A stretch of DNA of 64,000 nucleotides from Sunxiuqinia sp965230765. Lineage in GTDB: Bacteria > Bacteroidota > Bacteroidia > Bacteroidales > Prolixibacteraceae. Shown here piece after piece: positions 46,086 to 55,769 of the stretch (the stretch's first letter is position 1; each line of letters opens with the position of its first letter). The translations under genes were made by a program, and so were the position numbers. Location of the stretch: positions 1,612,001 through 1,676,000 of the forward strand of contig CBDDLR010000001.1 of assembly GCA_965230765.1 (NCBI GenBank). Reading direction: 5' to 3'. Below the pieces are notes generated by a model. It was not told where the DNA came from, made no database searches, and saw only the letters and a program-made list of their open reading frames with translations.

Positions 46086-46203
46086 AACAATCTTGTTTAT
46101 TGTTGAAATTACGCTAATTTTAATCGCATTTTTTAGCGGATTTCAAGCATTTTATTCAGTACTTTTTTAAATTTGCACGCCTTTTTAAGGCTGAATTCGC
46201 TGA

Positions 46204-46211
46204 CAAAAATA
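46204..46211 (-). promoter_or_regulatory. Candidate -7 box (TATTTTTG) for the flippase-like operon
   Basis: Exact TAnnTTTG on the minus strand, 119 bases before the TTG start at 46085. The leader would be long, and no -33 box is clear. Confidence 0.4.
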
Positions 46212-46281
46212 AAGATTTGTTTTAAATCACATCGGTTTTTAACAACATATATGGATTCGAAGATGAGTGATAGTGACAGTT

Positions 46282-47064
46282 ATGACCAATGTACGGGCCA
46301 AAAAGAACTTGGGTCAACACTTTTTGAAGGACAAAAATATTGCCCTTAAAATTGTTGAAAGCCTGCAAGCTACCAATCTTGAGAAAGTATTGGAAGTTGG
46401 TCCGGGGATGGGAGTGCTCACTCAATTTTTAATCCAAAATAAAAACTACGAAACATCTGTTGTTGAGATAGATCGTGAGTCTGTTGATTATCTCAATGTC
46501 CATTTCCCGGAACTTAAAGGGCGAATTTTGTCGCAGGATTTTCTAAAAATGAATTTTCAGGATTTTTCTGAAAAACCATTCGCTGTAATTGGAAATTTTC
46601 CGTACAACATATCATCACAGATTTTTTTCAAAGTCCTGGAGAACAGGAATCAAGTTCCTGAAGTAGTTGGGATGATTCAGAAAGAGGTAGCTGATCGACT
46701 GTGTGAAGGGCCTGGTTCAAAAACCTACGGAATTTTGAGTGTTTTATTACAGGCTTTTTATGATGTTGAATATTTGTTTACGGTTAGTGAACATGTTTTT
46801 CTTCCACCTCCAAAAGTTAAGTCAGCAGTTATTCGCTTAGTACGCAACCAAACCAAAGAGTTGCCGTGCGATGAAGCGTTATTTTTCAGGCTGGTGAAAG
46901 CAGGGTTTAATCAGCGGCGAAAAACCTTGAGGAACTCACTGAAAGCTTATATTAACGATCCGGTTTTAAAAGAAGAAGATATTTTCAACAAGCGACCCGA
47001 GCAACTGAGTGTGAGTGAATTTTTAAGTCTAACCCGGCTAATCGAAAGACAGCCCCAAAAATAA
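46282..47064 (+). CDS. rsmA: 16S rRNA dimethyladenosine transferase
   Basis: Dimethylates A1518 and A1519 (E. coli numbering) near the 3' end of 16S rRNA during ribosome assembly. A SAM-dependent class I enzyme of 260 residues with KKNLGQHFLKD at the start, LEVGPGMGVLT as the SAM loop, VEIDRESV, and the NxPY-type catalytic motif GNFPYNISSQ. I use the ATG at 46282; a GTG five codons upstream lies in the same frame. The mgtE gene starts four bases after its stop, so the two are coupled. Confidence 0.96.
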   Translation: MTNVRAKKNLGQHFLKDKNIALKIVESLQATNLEKVLEVGPGMGVLTQFLIQNKNYETSVVEIDRESVDYLNVHFPELKGRILSQDFLKMNFQDFSEKPFAVIGNFPYNISSQIFFKVLENRNQVPEVVGMIQKEVADRLCEGPGSKTYGILSVLLQAFYDVEYLFTVSEHVFLPPPKVKSAVIRLVRNQTKELPCDEALFFRLVKAGFNQRRKTLRNSLKAYINDPVLKEEDIFNKRPEQLSVSEFLSLTRLIERQPQK

Positions 47065-47068
47065 GGTT

Positions 47069-48427
47069 ATGAAGTTCGAATTAAACAGGGAATATATCGA
47101 TCGTATCAAAGATTTGATCGAAGAGAATAAGGCTAAAGAGGTACTTGAGATGTTGGAGGATTTGCACCCAGCCGATATCGCTGAAATAATGGAAGAGCTA
47201 AATACTGAAGAGGCGAAGTTCCTATACCTGCAACTGCAAGGGGATATTGCATCTGATGTTTTGATTGAAATTCCAGAGCACGACCGGAAGAAATTCTTGA
47301 AGATACTACCACCTGAAGTGATTGCGCGGCAATTCATCGAATACATGGATTCTGATGATGCAGCTGATATTGTTGGTGATCTTGAGGAAAAAGTACAGGA
47401 TGCGGTTCTTCAGGAAATTGAAGATAAAGAACAGGCTGGTGATATTGCAGACCTGTTGGAGTATGATGAAGATACAGCTGGGGGGTTGATGGCAAAAGAG
47501 TTGGTTGCTGTAAACGAAAACTGGACTGTGCAAACCTGCTTGAAAGAAATTTCACTTCAATCAGAAGAAATTGATGAGATATATTATGTGTATGTGGTGG
47601 ACGACGATAATGTGTTGAAAGGTATCTTATCGTTGAAAAAACTTATTCTGAAACCCACACAAACAAAAGTTAAGAATCTGATTGTAAAAGAAGCTTATGC
47701 TGTCAAGACGGATGCCTCTCAGGAAGAGGTGGCGCAAAAGATGGAAAAATACGACCTGGTTGCTCTGCCTGTGGTTGACCACATTGGCAGATTAAAGGGG
47801 CGAATTACCATTGATGATGTTGTTGATGTTATCCGCGAAGAAGCTGAGAAAGATTATCAGATGGTTTCAGGTATTACAGGTGATGTAGAGTCCGGCGACA
47901 AAGTCTGGCACTTGACACGGGTTCGTATGCCATGGTTGTTGATTGGCTTGCTTGGAGGTATTCTTGGAGCACAGGTTCTTAGTTCGCACGAAGATGCTTT
48001 GAAGCAAATACCTGCTGTTGCGTTCTTTATCCCATTGATTGCGGCGATGGCAGGTAATGTGGGTGTTCAATCATCTTCCATAGTGGTGCAGACCATAGCC
48101 AGTGGTGCAAGGGATCTTGACACTTTTGGAAGAAAACTGTTAAAAGAACTTTTTGTATCGTTGATTACAGCTGCGGTGTTTTCTAGCTTAATATTTACTT
48201 ACAACTTCCTATTTGATGAAAGCATGGCACTTACCTGGGCGGTAAGTATCTCCTTGTTCATTGTAATTATTTTTGCCTCCATGTTTGGCACAATCATCCC
48301 ATTGGTGTTGAATCGGTTTAAGATTGATCCGGCACTGGCCACAGGTCCGTTTATTACGACCATGAACGACATACTTGGCTTGATCATGTATATGTTTGTG
48401 GCCAACTGGTTTTTTAACGTGTTTTAG
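47069..48427 (+). CDS. mgtE: Magnesium transporter MgtE
   Basis: Inner-membrane Mg2+ channel of 452 residues. An N-terminal helical domain (residues about 1-130), two CBS domains (about 135-255) and five transmembrane helices in the C-terminal third (from WLLIGLLGGILGAQ) are all present; PLIAAMAGNVGVQSSSIVVQ and the last helix DILGLIMYMFVANWF are the pore signatures of the family. The cytoplasmic domains sense Mg2+ and gate the channel. Follows rsmA with four bases between. Confidence 0.95.
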   Translation: MKFELNREYIDRIKDLIEENKAKEVLEMLEDLHPADIAEIMEELNTEEAKFLYLQLQGDIASDVLIEIPEHDRKKFLKILPPEVIARQFIEYMDSDDAADIVGDLEEKVQDAVLQEIEDKEQAGDIADLLEYDEDTAGGLMAKELVAVNENWTVQTCLKEISLQSEEIDEIYYVYVVDDDNVLKGILSLKKLILKPTQTKVKNLIVKEAYAVKTDASQEEVAQKMEKYDLVALPVVDHIGRLKGRITIDDVVDVIREEAEKDYQMVSGITGDVESGDKVWHLTRVRMPWLLIGLLGGILGAQVLSSHEDALKQIPAVAFFIPLIAAMAGNVGVQSSSIVVQTIASGARDLDTFGRKLLKELFVSLITAAVFSSLIFTYNFLFDESMALTWAVSISLFIVIIFASMFGTIIPLVLNRFKIDPALATGPFITTMNDILGLIMYMFVANWFFNVF

Positions 48428-48443
48428 TGAATTGAAGGAGGGG

Positions 48444-49697
48444 TTACACCGAGTTTATTGCTACTACCGGATCGAGCCTGGCAGCTGAAAGTGCGGGCAT
48501 AAAACCTGATAGGACACCGATTATAGCAGAAATCATAATGCCTGTAAAAATGTTTCCAAGATTTAAGTGAATGGACAGGTCTCCTGATGCGCTTATGATT
48601 GAGGTTCCCAAGAATACTAGAAGCAATCCCACTAAACCTCCCATGAGCGATAAGATAACCGATTCGAAAATAAACTGTAAAAGAATAAAATAACGTTTTG
48701 CACCGAGCGATTTCTGAATACCGATTATTCGTGTACGCTCTTTTACAGACACGAACATGATGTTTGCAATTCCGAATCCACCCACCAGAATGCTAAATCC
48801 ACCAATTATCCATCCTGCCAGGTTGAAAACGGAGAAAAAAGCATCCATGCCTTTTGAGAGTAAACTTATTTCATTGATCGCAAAATCATTTTCATCCATT
48901 GGGCGGAGTCGGCGAACTGTTCTCATAATCCCTTCAATTTCAGCAATGAATTCTTCACGTTCAACATTCGCTTTTGCCTTTATGGTAATTGTTTGCCCAC
49001 GGTCTCTGTTTTTGAAATCCACCATATTTGCTGCATAGTTTACAGGAATATGCACTCGCTTATCCATACTTGTGTTCGCTATGCCGGTTCCCATTTTTTT
49101 ATAGGTTCCAATTATTTGTAAATGGTGCCCCATAATTTTAATTTCTTTGCCAATTGGATTTTGTCCTTTAAATAATCTGGATGCCAGGTCGCTGCCAATT
49201 ACTGCCCCTGGAGCGCCTGACTGAAATTCGGTTTCATTGAAATACCTACCTTTTTCAATTTCCAAGTCCCAATTGTTTATGAGCGGGAAAGTAGATGCAA
49301 AGATCTCCGTGTTTTCGGCAGTTGAATTACCGAATTGAACCGTTGAGTTGAACCCAAACAAAAAGGCAGCCTCCTGAGTAGTTCTCGACCTGCGATTGAT
49401 TTCGTCTACTTCTTCCATGGTCGGCACAGGCCTGTTCCAGTATTTCCACCAGGGGTATTCGCTTTCTCCTTCAGGCGGTGTCCATGGCCATTTCTGTACA
49501 TAAATCATATTGTTGCCCAGGGAATTTAAACTGTTTCGAATGTAGTTTTCAAGCGAGTCAATAACCGTGAAAACCGATATGATTGCAAATATACCAATGG
49601 TAATACCGAGCAACGAGAGGAATGTTCTTAACTTGTTGGCTCGCAGTGAATTTCCGGCAAACGAAAAGCTTTCATATATTAAACGGAGAAGAAGCAT
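48444..49697 (-). CDS. MacB-like ABC transporter permease
   Basis: A 417-residue permease of the MacB family: N-terminal span (AGNSLRANKLRTFLSLLGITIGIFAIISVFTVIDSL), a periplasmic domain, and three C-terminal spans (AGWIIGGFSILVGGFGIANIMFVSVKERTRIIGIQKSLGAKR and others). Such permeases couple to a separate ATPase, which is not in the window. The substrate is unknown. Its 3' end faces mgtE with 16 bases between the stops. A possible -7 box TATCTTTA is 17 bases upstream of the start. Confidence 0.88.
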   Translation of the reverse strand: MLLLRLIYESFSFAGNSLRANKLRTFLSLLGITIGIFAIISVFTVIDSLENYIRNSLNSLGNNMIYVQKWPWTPPEGESEYPWWKYWNRPVPTMEEVDEINRRSRTTQEAAFLFGFNSTVQFGNSTAENTEIFASTFPLINNWDLEIEKGRYFNETEFQSGAPGAVIGSDLASRLFKGQNPIGKEIKIMGHHLQIIGTYKKMGTGIANTSMDKRVHIPVNYAANMVDFKNRDRGQTITIKAKANVEREEFIAEIEGIMRTVRRLRPMDENDFAINEISLLSKGMDAFFSVFNLAGWIIGGFSILVGGFGIANIMFVSVKERTRIIGIQKSLGAKRYFILLQFIFESVILSLMGGLVGLLLVFLGTSIISASGDLSIHLNLGNIFTGIMISAIIGVLSGFMPALSAARLDPVVAINSV

Positions 49698-49713
49698 GAT
49701 TTAGATTTGTAAG

Positions 49714-49721
49714 TAAAGATA
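49714..49721 (-). promoter_or_regulatory. Weak -7 box (TATCTTTA) for the MacB-like permease
   Basis: Minus-strand TATCTTTA differs by one base from TAnnTTTG and is 17 bases before the ATG at 49697. Confidence 0.35.
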
Positions 49722-49885
49722 AAATATTTCTGCTGTCATGTCTGACCACGTAGTTTAAAAAATCTGAAAAATTCAGTGTAAACAATATCTAAAAAGGAAC
49801 GGATAGTGATTTATTTTAGTTATTTTCCCTGACGAAAAATCCAGAAAAGCTACGTTTTTTCCGAAGGATAATTGGTCGTTTTTGT

Positions 49886-49893
49886 TATCTTTG
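49886..49893 (+). promoter_or_regulatory. -7 box (TATCTTTG) for purH
   Basis: Exact TAnnTTTG (TATCTTTGTGC) 24 bases before the purH ATG; the -33 area is T-rich without a clear TTTG. It probably serves the whole purH-mre gene group, because the genes after purH follow with short gaps. Confidence 0.6.
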
Positions 49894-49917
49894 TGCATCA
49901 ATTTTAAATAACTATAA

Positions 49918-51507
49918 ATGAACGATTTAAAAAAGATTAAATCTGCTTTGGTATCTGTCTATCACAAAGACAGGTTGGACGAGATTGTGAAGAAATTGGA
50001 TGAGTTAGGTGTGAAATTGTATTCAACCGGGGGGACGAAATCTTTTATTGAGGAACAAAATATTGAAGTTACTGCTGTTGAGGATTTAACTACTTACCCT
50101 TCAATTTTGGGTGGCCGGGTAAAAACGCTTCACCCTAAAGTGTTTGGAGGAATATTGAACCGCCGTGATAATGAAGGCGACCAAGAACAAATTGCAGAGT
50201 ACGAAATACCAGAGATTGATCTTGTGATTGTTGATTTGTACCCGTTTGAGGAAACAGTAGCTTCCGGAGCTTCAGAACAAGATATTATTGAAAAAATTGA
50301 TATAGGTGGTATTTCATTGATCCGTGCTGCTGCTAAGAATTTCAACGATGTTATCATCGTTTCTTCACGCGAGCAGTATGTTAAGCTGATTGACCTTCTG
50401 AATGAGCAAAACGGTGAGAGCAGTATTGAAGACCGAAAAGCCTTTGCGAGAAAAGCGTTTGCTATTTCTTCTCATTATGATTCAGCGATTTTTAATTACT
50501 TCAATGAAGGAATTACCGATAAAAACAGGGTGAGCTTAAATGATGGGCATGTTCTTCGTTATGGTGAAAACCCACACCAATCTGCTACTTTTTATAAATT
50601 TGATAATGCGGACTCTAAAGTAACATTGGCAAATGCTGAGGTTTTGCAAGGGAAGGCACTTTCGTACAATAACCTTCTGGATGCTGATGCAGCCTGGAAG
50701 TCGGCCAGCGATGCTTATCATTCAGTTACGCATTTAGAAAGTAAAGCAGCTGTTTCTGTAATTAAGCACCTGAACCCATGTGGCTTGGCTGTTACTGATG
50801 ATGTGTTGAAATCATTGGAGCTTGCGTGGGCTGGTGATCCAATTAGTGCTTTTGGTAGTATCATTTGTTTTACGGACACGGTTACTGCTGAAGTAGCTGA
50901 GTGGTTTGGGAAAAAATTTGTTGAGATCATCATTGCTCCTGAATTCACGCCTGAAGCTCTTGAGATTTTTGCGAAAAAGAAAAACCTTCGTTTGCTGGTT
51001 ACTCCGGTTAAATCTGAAGCCACAGGAGAGAAACTCTATCGTTCAATCAGTGGTGGAATGTTGGTTCAGGATGAAGATGAAGGAATGGATACTGAATTCA
51101 AAAATGTAACAAAAATTGAATTCGATGAAAATAAAATGAATTTAGCCAAGTTTGGTATTACAGCATGTAAGCATTTAAAAAGTAATGCCATTGCATTGGT
51201 GAATGAAAATACCGATGGGTCATTCTGGCTTACTGGAGCAGGTATGGGACAACCTAACCGATTGGACAGCTTACGACAGTTAACTATTCCTCGTTTTAAC
51301 ATGAAGGAGGGTACCAAAATAGAAGAATCGGTATTAATATCAGATGCCTTCTTCCCATTTCGAGACAGCATTGAGGCTGCCAATGAATATGGGGTGAAGT
51401 ATATTGTTGAGCCAGGAGGCAGTATTCGTGATGACGAGGTAATAGAAGCATGCGATGAATTTGGCATTGCCATGTTGTTTACCGGTCGTCGTCATTTTAA
51501 ACATTAA
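49918..51507 (+). CDS. purH: Bifunctional AICAR formyltransferase/IMP cyclohydrolase
   Basis: Catalyses the last two steps of de novo IMP synthesis in the cytoplasm. The 529-residue protein starts with the IMP cyclohydrolase domain (ALVSVYHKDRL, STGGTKSFIEE, ILGGRVKTLHPKVFGGIL) and ends with the formyltransferase domain (LRYGENPHQSATFY, VIKHLNPCGLAV, DAFFPFRDSIEAA, QPGG-like VEPGGSIRDDEV). The length is a little above the common 510-525, but no clear insertion was pinpointed. A short hairpin lies between it and mreB. Confidence 0.97.
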   Translation: MNDLKKIKSALVSVYHKDRLDEIVKKLDELGVKLYSTGGTKSFIEEQNIEVTAVEDLTTYPSILGGRVKTLHPKVFGGILNRRDNEGDQEQIAEYEIPEIDLVIVDLYPFEETVASGASEQDIIEKIDIGGISLIRAAAKNFNDVIIVSSREQYVKLIDLLNEQNGESSIEDRKAFARKAFAISSHYDSAIFNYFNEGITDKNRVSLNDGHVLRYGENPHQSATFYKFDNADSKVTLANAEVLQGKALSYNNLLDADAAWKSASDAYHSVTHLESKAAVSVIKHLNPCGLAVTDDVLKSLELAWAGDPISAFGSIICFTDTVTAEVAEWFGKKFVEIIIAPEFTPEALEIFAKKKNLRLLVTPVKSEATGEKLYRSISGGMLVQDEDEGMDTEFKNVTKIEFDENKMNLAKFGITACKHLKSNAIALVNENTDGSFWLTGAGMGQPNRLDSLRQLTIPRFNMKEGTKIEESVLISDAFFPFRDSIEAANEYGVKYIVEPGGSIRDDEVIEACDEFGIAMLFTGRRHFKH

Positions 51508-51555
51508 TGTATAAATCCCCATCGGGGGAGTATAAAATATTAGATAGTATAAAAC

Positions 51556-52578
51556 ATGGGATTGTTTTCATTTTTAACTCAGGAAATTGCTATTGACCTG
51601 GGAACTGCGAATACCATTATCATCCAGAATGACAAAATTGTGGTTGATGAGCCATCAATCGTTACGATTGATTTAAAAACAGAGAAGTTAGTTGCAATTG
51701 GCGAGAAAGCCAGACAGATGCAGGGTAAAACCCATGCCAATCTGAAAACGATCAGGCCATTGCGCGATGGTGTGATTGCTGACTTTAATGCCGCCGAGCA
51801 AATGATTCGTGGTATGATTAAAATGATCAATCCCAAATCGAAGTTCTTTTCTCCTGCACTAAAAATGGTGATTTGTATTCCTTCCGGTTCTACTGAAGTA
51901 GAGATCCGGGCTGTACGTGACTCCTCGGAGCATGCAGGTGGTCGCGAGGTTTACATGATATACGAACCTATGGCAGCTGCAATCGGTATTGGGCTGGATG
52001 TTGAAGCGCCAGAAGGGAATATGGTTGTTGATATCGGTGGTGGAACAACTGAGATTGCTGTTATTTCGCTTGGTGGAATTGTAACCAATAAATCGATTCG
52101 TATTGCGGGTGATGATTTGACTGCTGATATTATGGAATATATGCGTCACCAGCACAATATAAAAATTGGGGAGCGTACAGCTGAAGAAATAAAAATCAAT
52201 GTTGGTTCGGCATTGTCTCAATTGGAGGAACCACCAAACGACTATATTGTGCAGGGGCCAAACCAGATGACCGCACTTCCAATTGAAGTTCCTGTGTCCT
52301 ATCAGGAAATATCTCATTGCCTGGAAAAATCAATTTCGAAAATTGAAACAGCGATATTAAGTGCTTTGGAGCAAACACCGCCTGAGTTATATTCTGATAT
52401 TGTATCAAAAGGGATTTACCTGGCAGGCGGTGGAGCATTGTTGCGTGGACTGGGCAAACGTTTGTCTGAGAAGATAAATATTCCATTCCATGTTTCTGAA
52501 GATCCACTTCGTGCTGTTGCTCGTGGTACTGGTATTGCTCTTAAAAATGTTGACAAATTCTCCTTCCTGATCCGGTAA
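51556..52578 (+). CDS. mreB: Rod shape-determining protein MreB
   Basis: Actin-like filament that organises cell-wall synthesis. The phosphate-binding loops EIAIDLGTANT (near residue 13) and VVDIGGGTTEIAV, and the C-terminal GGGALLRGL segment, are intact; 340 residues is the standard length. First gene of the mreB-mreC-mreD-mrdA-rodA group, 48 bases after purH. Confidence 0.98.
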   Translation: MGLFSFLTQEIAIDLGTANTIIIQNDKIVVDEPSIVTIDLKTEKLVAIGEKARQMQGKTHANLKTIRPLRDGVIADFNAAEQMIRGMIKMINPKSKFFSPALKMVICIPSGSTEVEIRAVRDSSEHAGGREVYMIYEPMAAAIGIGLDVEAPEGNMVVDIGGGTTEIAVISLGGIVTNKSIRIAGDDLTADIMEYMRHQHNIKIGERTAEEIKINVGSALSQLEEPPNDYIVQGPNQMTALPIEVPVSYQEISHCLEKSISKIETAILSALEQTPPELYSDIVSKGIYLAGGGALLRGLGKRLSEKINIPFHVSEDPLRAVARGTGIALKNVDKFSFLIR

Positions 52579-52614
52579 TAACCTGGGCCGGGAGGAGCCA
52601 AACCTTCCTGTTTC

Positions 52615-53436
52615 ATGAGAAGTTTGTTACGCTTTCTGGCACGAAATAGTTTTTTTCTTCTTTTTTTGATTCTCGAGGCCTGCTCATTGGTTTTGATTGT
52701 CAACTACAATAATTTTCAGAAGGCGAAATTTCTGAATGCAAGTAATTCTATCACGGGTAATATTTTTGAGTCATATAGTTCTGTCTACAATTTCTTTCAT
52801 TTAAAAGCTATTAACGAACAATTGTCGAAAGATAATGCAACCCTGAGAAAACGTATTCAGGATTTATTGCTTTCCGATATAAAACTGGATTCAAAAAGAA
52901 TTTCGAATCTTGGTTTGGATTACCAGTTTATCCCTGCTAGGGTCATTAATAATTCGGTAAATAAACAATACAATTACATCACTTTAAACAAAGGAAGTGC
53001 AGATGGGATTGAACAAGATATGGGTGTAATTGGTCCTGACGGGGTAGTTGGCGTAATCACCAACGTTTCTGAACATTTCTGCACCGGGCAAAGTGTATTG
53101 AATAAACGCTGGAGCGTTTCGGGCAAGATTAAAGACTATTTTGGTTCATTGGTATGGGATGGCAAGGATTACCGCTATGCACAGTTGAAAGAAATTCCAT
53201 TTCATGTTGAATTGGAAATCGGTGACAGGGTTACCACCAGTAGCTATTCTTCTGTATTTCCTGAGGGAATATTGATTGGGAAAGTAAGTGACATTAAGCA
53301 TAAAAGTGGAGATAACTTTTACGATATCACCGTTGAGCTTTCGAGTGATTTAAAGGCGATCTCATACGTTGAGGTTGTTTATAATATTTATAAAAAAGAA
53401 AAAGAAGAATTGGAAGGATTGAATAAAGATGATTAG
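52615..53436 (+). CDS. mreC: Rod shape-determining protein MreC
   Basis: Bitopic inner-membrane protein linking MreB to the periplasmic wall machinery. Its N-terminal span is RFLARNSFFLLFLILEACSLVLIV; a coiled-coil region (INEQLSKDNATLRKRIQDLLL) follows, then two beta-barrel domains with GSADGIEQDMGVIGPDGVVGVI. The 273 residues and order fit the family. Its end overlaps mreD by 8 bases. A purine-rich GGAGGAG occurs 17 bases before the start, too distant for a standard ribosome site. Confidence 0.95.
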   Translation: MRSLLRFLARNSFFLLFLILEACSLVLIVNYNNFQKAKFLNASNSITGNIFESYSSVYNFFHLKAINEQLSKDNATLRKRIQDLLLSDIKLDSKRISNLGLDYQFIPARVINNSVNKQYNYITLNKGSADGIEQDMGVIGPDGVVGVITNVSEHFCTGQSVLNKRWSVSGKIKDYFGSLVWDGKDYRYAQLKEIPFHVELEIGDRVTTSSYSSVFPEGILIGKVSDIKHKSGDNFYDITVELSSDLKAISYVEVVYNIYKKEKEELEGLNKDD

Positions 53437-53935
53437 GGAAATTCTGAAATATGGGGGAATGTTTATTATCCTGGTGCTTGTTCAGGTTTTACTATTGAAT
53501 AATATTCAGTTTAGTGGTTATGTGAACCCATTTGCATACGTACTTTTTGTTTTGCTTTTACCTTTTGATACACCTAAACATTTCTTGTTATTTCTTGGGT
53601 TTTTTATTGGTCTGACGGTTGATATTTTTAGCAATACTCTGGGAATACATGCATCCGCTGCAACCTTTTTGGCATTTCTTCGTCCAGTTGTTATTGATTC
53701 AATTACTGGCCGTGATAATATTGATAGCGGAATGTTGCCAAGGATTAAACATATGGGTTTTAGCTGGTTTCTTCGTTACTCTCTTATATTAATTGTTTCT
53801 CACCATATTTTCCTGTTTTTTATTGAAGTCTTTACATTACAGGATTTTATTCATACTTTTTTGAGAAGCCTGTTTAGTGCATTCTTTACGATTGTTATTG
53901 TTTTAATTAGCCAATATTTGATTTTTAAGGAGTAA
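53429..53935 (+). CDS. mreD: Rod shape-determining protein MreD
   Basis: A 168-residue inner-membrane protein with about five spans, located between mreC and mrdA as in most rod-shaped bacteria. Little primary-sequence conservation beyond hydrophobicity; the assignment rests on position, length and topology. It overlaps mreC by 8 bases. A Shine-Dalgarno-like AAGGAG near its own stop belongs to the following mrdA. Confidence 0.88.
   Translation: MIREILKYGGMFIILVLVQVLLLNNIQFSGYVNPFAYVLFVLLLPFDTPKHFLLFLGFFIGLTVDIFSNTLGIHASAATFLAFLRPVVIDSITGRDNIDSGMLPRIKHMGFSWFLRYSLILIVSHHIFLFFIEVFTLQDFIHTFLRSLFSAFFTIVIVLISQYLIFKE
53927..53932 (+). promoter_or_regulatory. Shine-Dalgarno-like AAGGAG before the mrdA GTG start
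   Basis: AAGGAG lies nine bases before the GTG at 53942. Shine-Dalgarno sites are scarce in Bacteroidota; here one supports the unusual GTG start of mrdA. Confidence 0.5.
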
Positions 53936-53941
53936 GATAAG

Positions 53942-55768
53942 GTGGACACATTTGCAAAACGGAAATATTTGATTGGGGCAATATTTGCACTTATTGCATG
54001 TGTTTTTATCGTGAAACTTTTTCGACTTCAGGTACTGGATTCTACTTATAAAAGATATGCTACCCGGAATGTATTAAGAAGGGTGGTAACCTATCCTGCC
54101 AGAGGATTGATGTATGACAGGAATGGCAAACTGTTGGTTTATAATAAGGCTGCTTATGATTTAATGGTTACCCCAAGGGAATTGGAACCCTTTGATACTA
54201 CAGCACTTTGCTCGATTCTAAATGTCGAGGAGCTTGAATTAATTGATGGAATTCAAAAGGCCAAAAAGTATTCACGTTACAAACCCTCAGTTATTATGAA
54301 GTTGATCTCGCAGGAAACTTATGCAGTACTGCAGGAAAAACTTTATAAATATCCAGGCTTTTTTGTTCAAACCCGTACTTTGCGTGAATATCCGTTCAAT
54401 ACCGCAGCTCATGCATTGGGGTATGTGAGTGAAGTAAATAATTCTGATTTGCAAAAAGACCGTTATTATGCCCCAGGCGACTACATTGGCAAGCTTGGTT
54501 TAGAGAAAGCCTATGAACAAGAGCTCCGGGGAAGAAAAGGTGTAAACTTCTTTTTGGTTGATGTGCACAACCGGATTAAAGGGCCTTACCGGGAAGGACG
54601 GAATGACACGGTGGCATTGTTGGGAAATAACATGACCTTAACAATAGATGCTGATCTTCAGGCATATGCCGAGTATTTAATGCAGAACAAAAAAGGGAGT
54701 ATTGTTGCCATTGAACCAAGCACAGGTGAAATACTTACTTTTTTGAGTGCTCCAACCTATGATCCATCAACGTTGGTTGGACGTGAAAGGGGCGAGAATT
54801 ATTCAAAGCTTGCAAACGACACATTGAAACCATTGTACAATCGTGCTGTTACAGCTGCTTATCCGCCAGGATCAATTTTCAAACTGGTGAATGCCTCAAT
54901 CGGGCTTCACGAAAAAGTTATTACTGAGAGAACAAAGTTTTCCTGCAATGGTACTGAGTCAAGGCCCATTCGTTGTACCCATTATCACGATTCGATTGTA
55001 TCGGTGCGGAATGCCATTAGGGAATCGTGTAATCCCTTTTTCTGGAAAACGTTTAATGCAACAATCCGAAAATACCCAACTTCAGCGGAAGGTTATAACG
55101 CCTGGAGGCAACACCTGATCAACTTTGGGTTTGGCAATAAAGTTGGTAACGAACTAGCTGTAGAAAGTTCAGGAAATATTCCCAAAGACTCTTATTACAA
55201 TTACTATTATGGTGAAAAAGGATGGAATGCGTTGACCATCCGGTCCCTTGCTATTGGTCAGGGGGAGTTGCTGTTGACACCAATTCAAATGGCCAATCTT
55301 GCTGCGGTTATTGGGAATAAGGGGAGCTATAAAACGCCTCATTTGGTGCGCTCATTATGGAAGCCTGGGGAAGATGAGCAACAAATTAATTATGAAACGA
55401 ATGATACCGGTATCGATTCAACAACTTTTAATCTGGTAATCGAAGGAATGCAGGCAGTAGTTGAAGAAAGTAATACCCGTTATTTTACGAAGCTGGATAG
55501 TATAACAATTTGCGGCAAAACTGGGACTGTTCAAAATCCACAAGGATCAGATCATTCCGTTTTTATTGCTTTTGCCCCAAAGGAAAATCCTCAAATTGCA
55601 CTTTCGGTCTATGTTGAGCATGGAGTGTGGGGTTCGCGATATGCGGCACCAATTGCCAGTTTGATGATTGAAAAATACCTGAAGGGAGAGGTGAAAGGTT
55701 GGCGAAAGGAGATTGTAGAGACGAAGATGATCAATGCTAATTTATTAAACCCTAATCAAGAGGATTAA
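53942..55768 (+). CDS. mrdA: Penicillin-binding protein 2
   Basis: Class B transpeptidase of the elongation machinery, 608 residues. An N-terminal membrane anchor (KYLIGAIFALIACVFIVKLF) is followed by the dimerisation domain and the transpeptidase domain with SxxK (Ser311-Ile-Phe-Lys314), SxN (Ser362-Cys-Asn364) and KTG (526-528). It begins at a GTG supported by AAGGAG. Only one base separates it from rodA, its polymerase partner. Confidence 0.96.
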   Translation: MDTFAKRKYLIGAIFALIACVFIVKLFRLQVLDSTYKRYATRNVLRRVVTYPARGLMYDRNGKLLVYNKAAYDLMVTPRELEPFDTTALCSILNVEELELIDGIQKAKKYSRYKPSVIMKLISQETYAVLQEKLYKYPGFFVQTRTLREYPFNTAAHALGYVSEVNNSDLQKDRYYAPGDYIGKLGLEKAYEQELRGRKGVNFFLVDVHNRIKGPYREGRNDTVALLGNNMTLTIDADLQAYAEYLMQNKKGSIVAIEPSTGEILTFLSAPTYDPSTLVGRERGENYSKLANDTLKPLYNRAVTAAYPPGSIFKLVNASIGLHEKVITERTKFSCNGTESRPIRCTHYHDSIVSVRNAIRESCNPFFWKTFNATIRKYPTSAEGYNAWRQHLINFGFGNKVGNELAVESSGNIPKDSYYNYYYGEKGWNALTIRSLAIGQGELLLTPIQMANLAAVIGNKGSYKTPHLVRSLWKPGEDEQQINYETNDTGIDSTTFNLVIEGMQAVVEESNTRYFTKLDSITICGKTGTVQNPQGSDHSVFIAFAPKENPQIALSVYVEHGVWGSRYAAPIASLMIEKYLKGEVKGWRKEIVETKMINANLLNPNQED

Positions 55769-55769
55769 A

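Noticed and set aside
51517..51527. Short CCCC-ATC-GGGG hairpin between purH and mreB
   Set aside because: Only four strong pairs and no T-run; it may be a minor attenuator, but is too weak to call a terminator.
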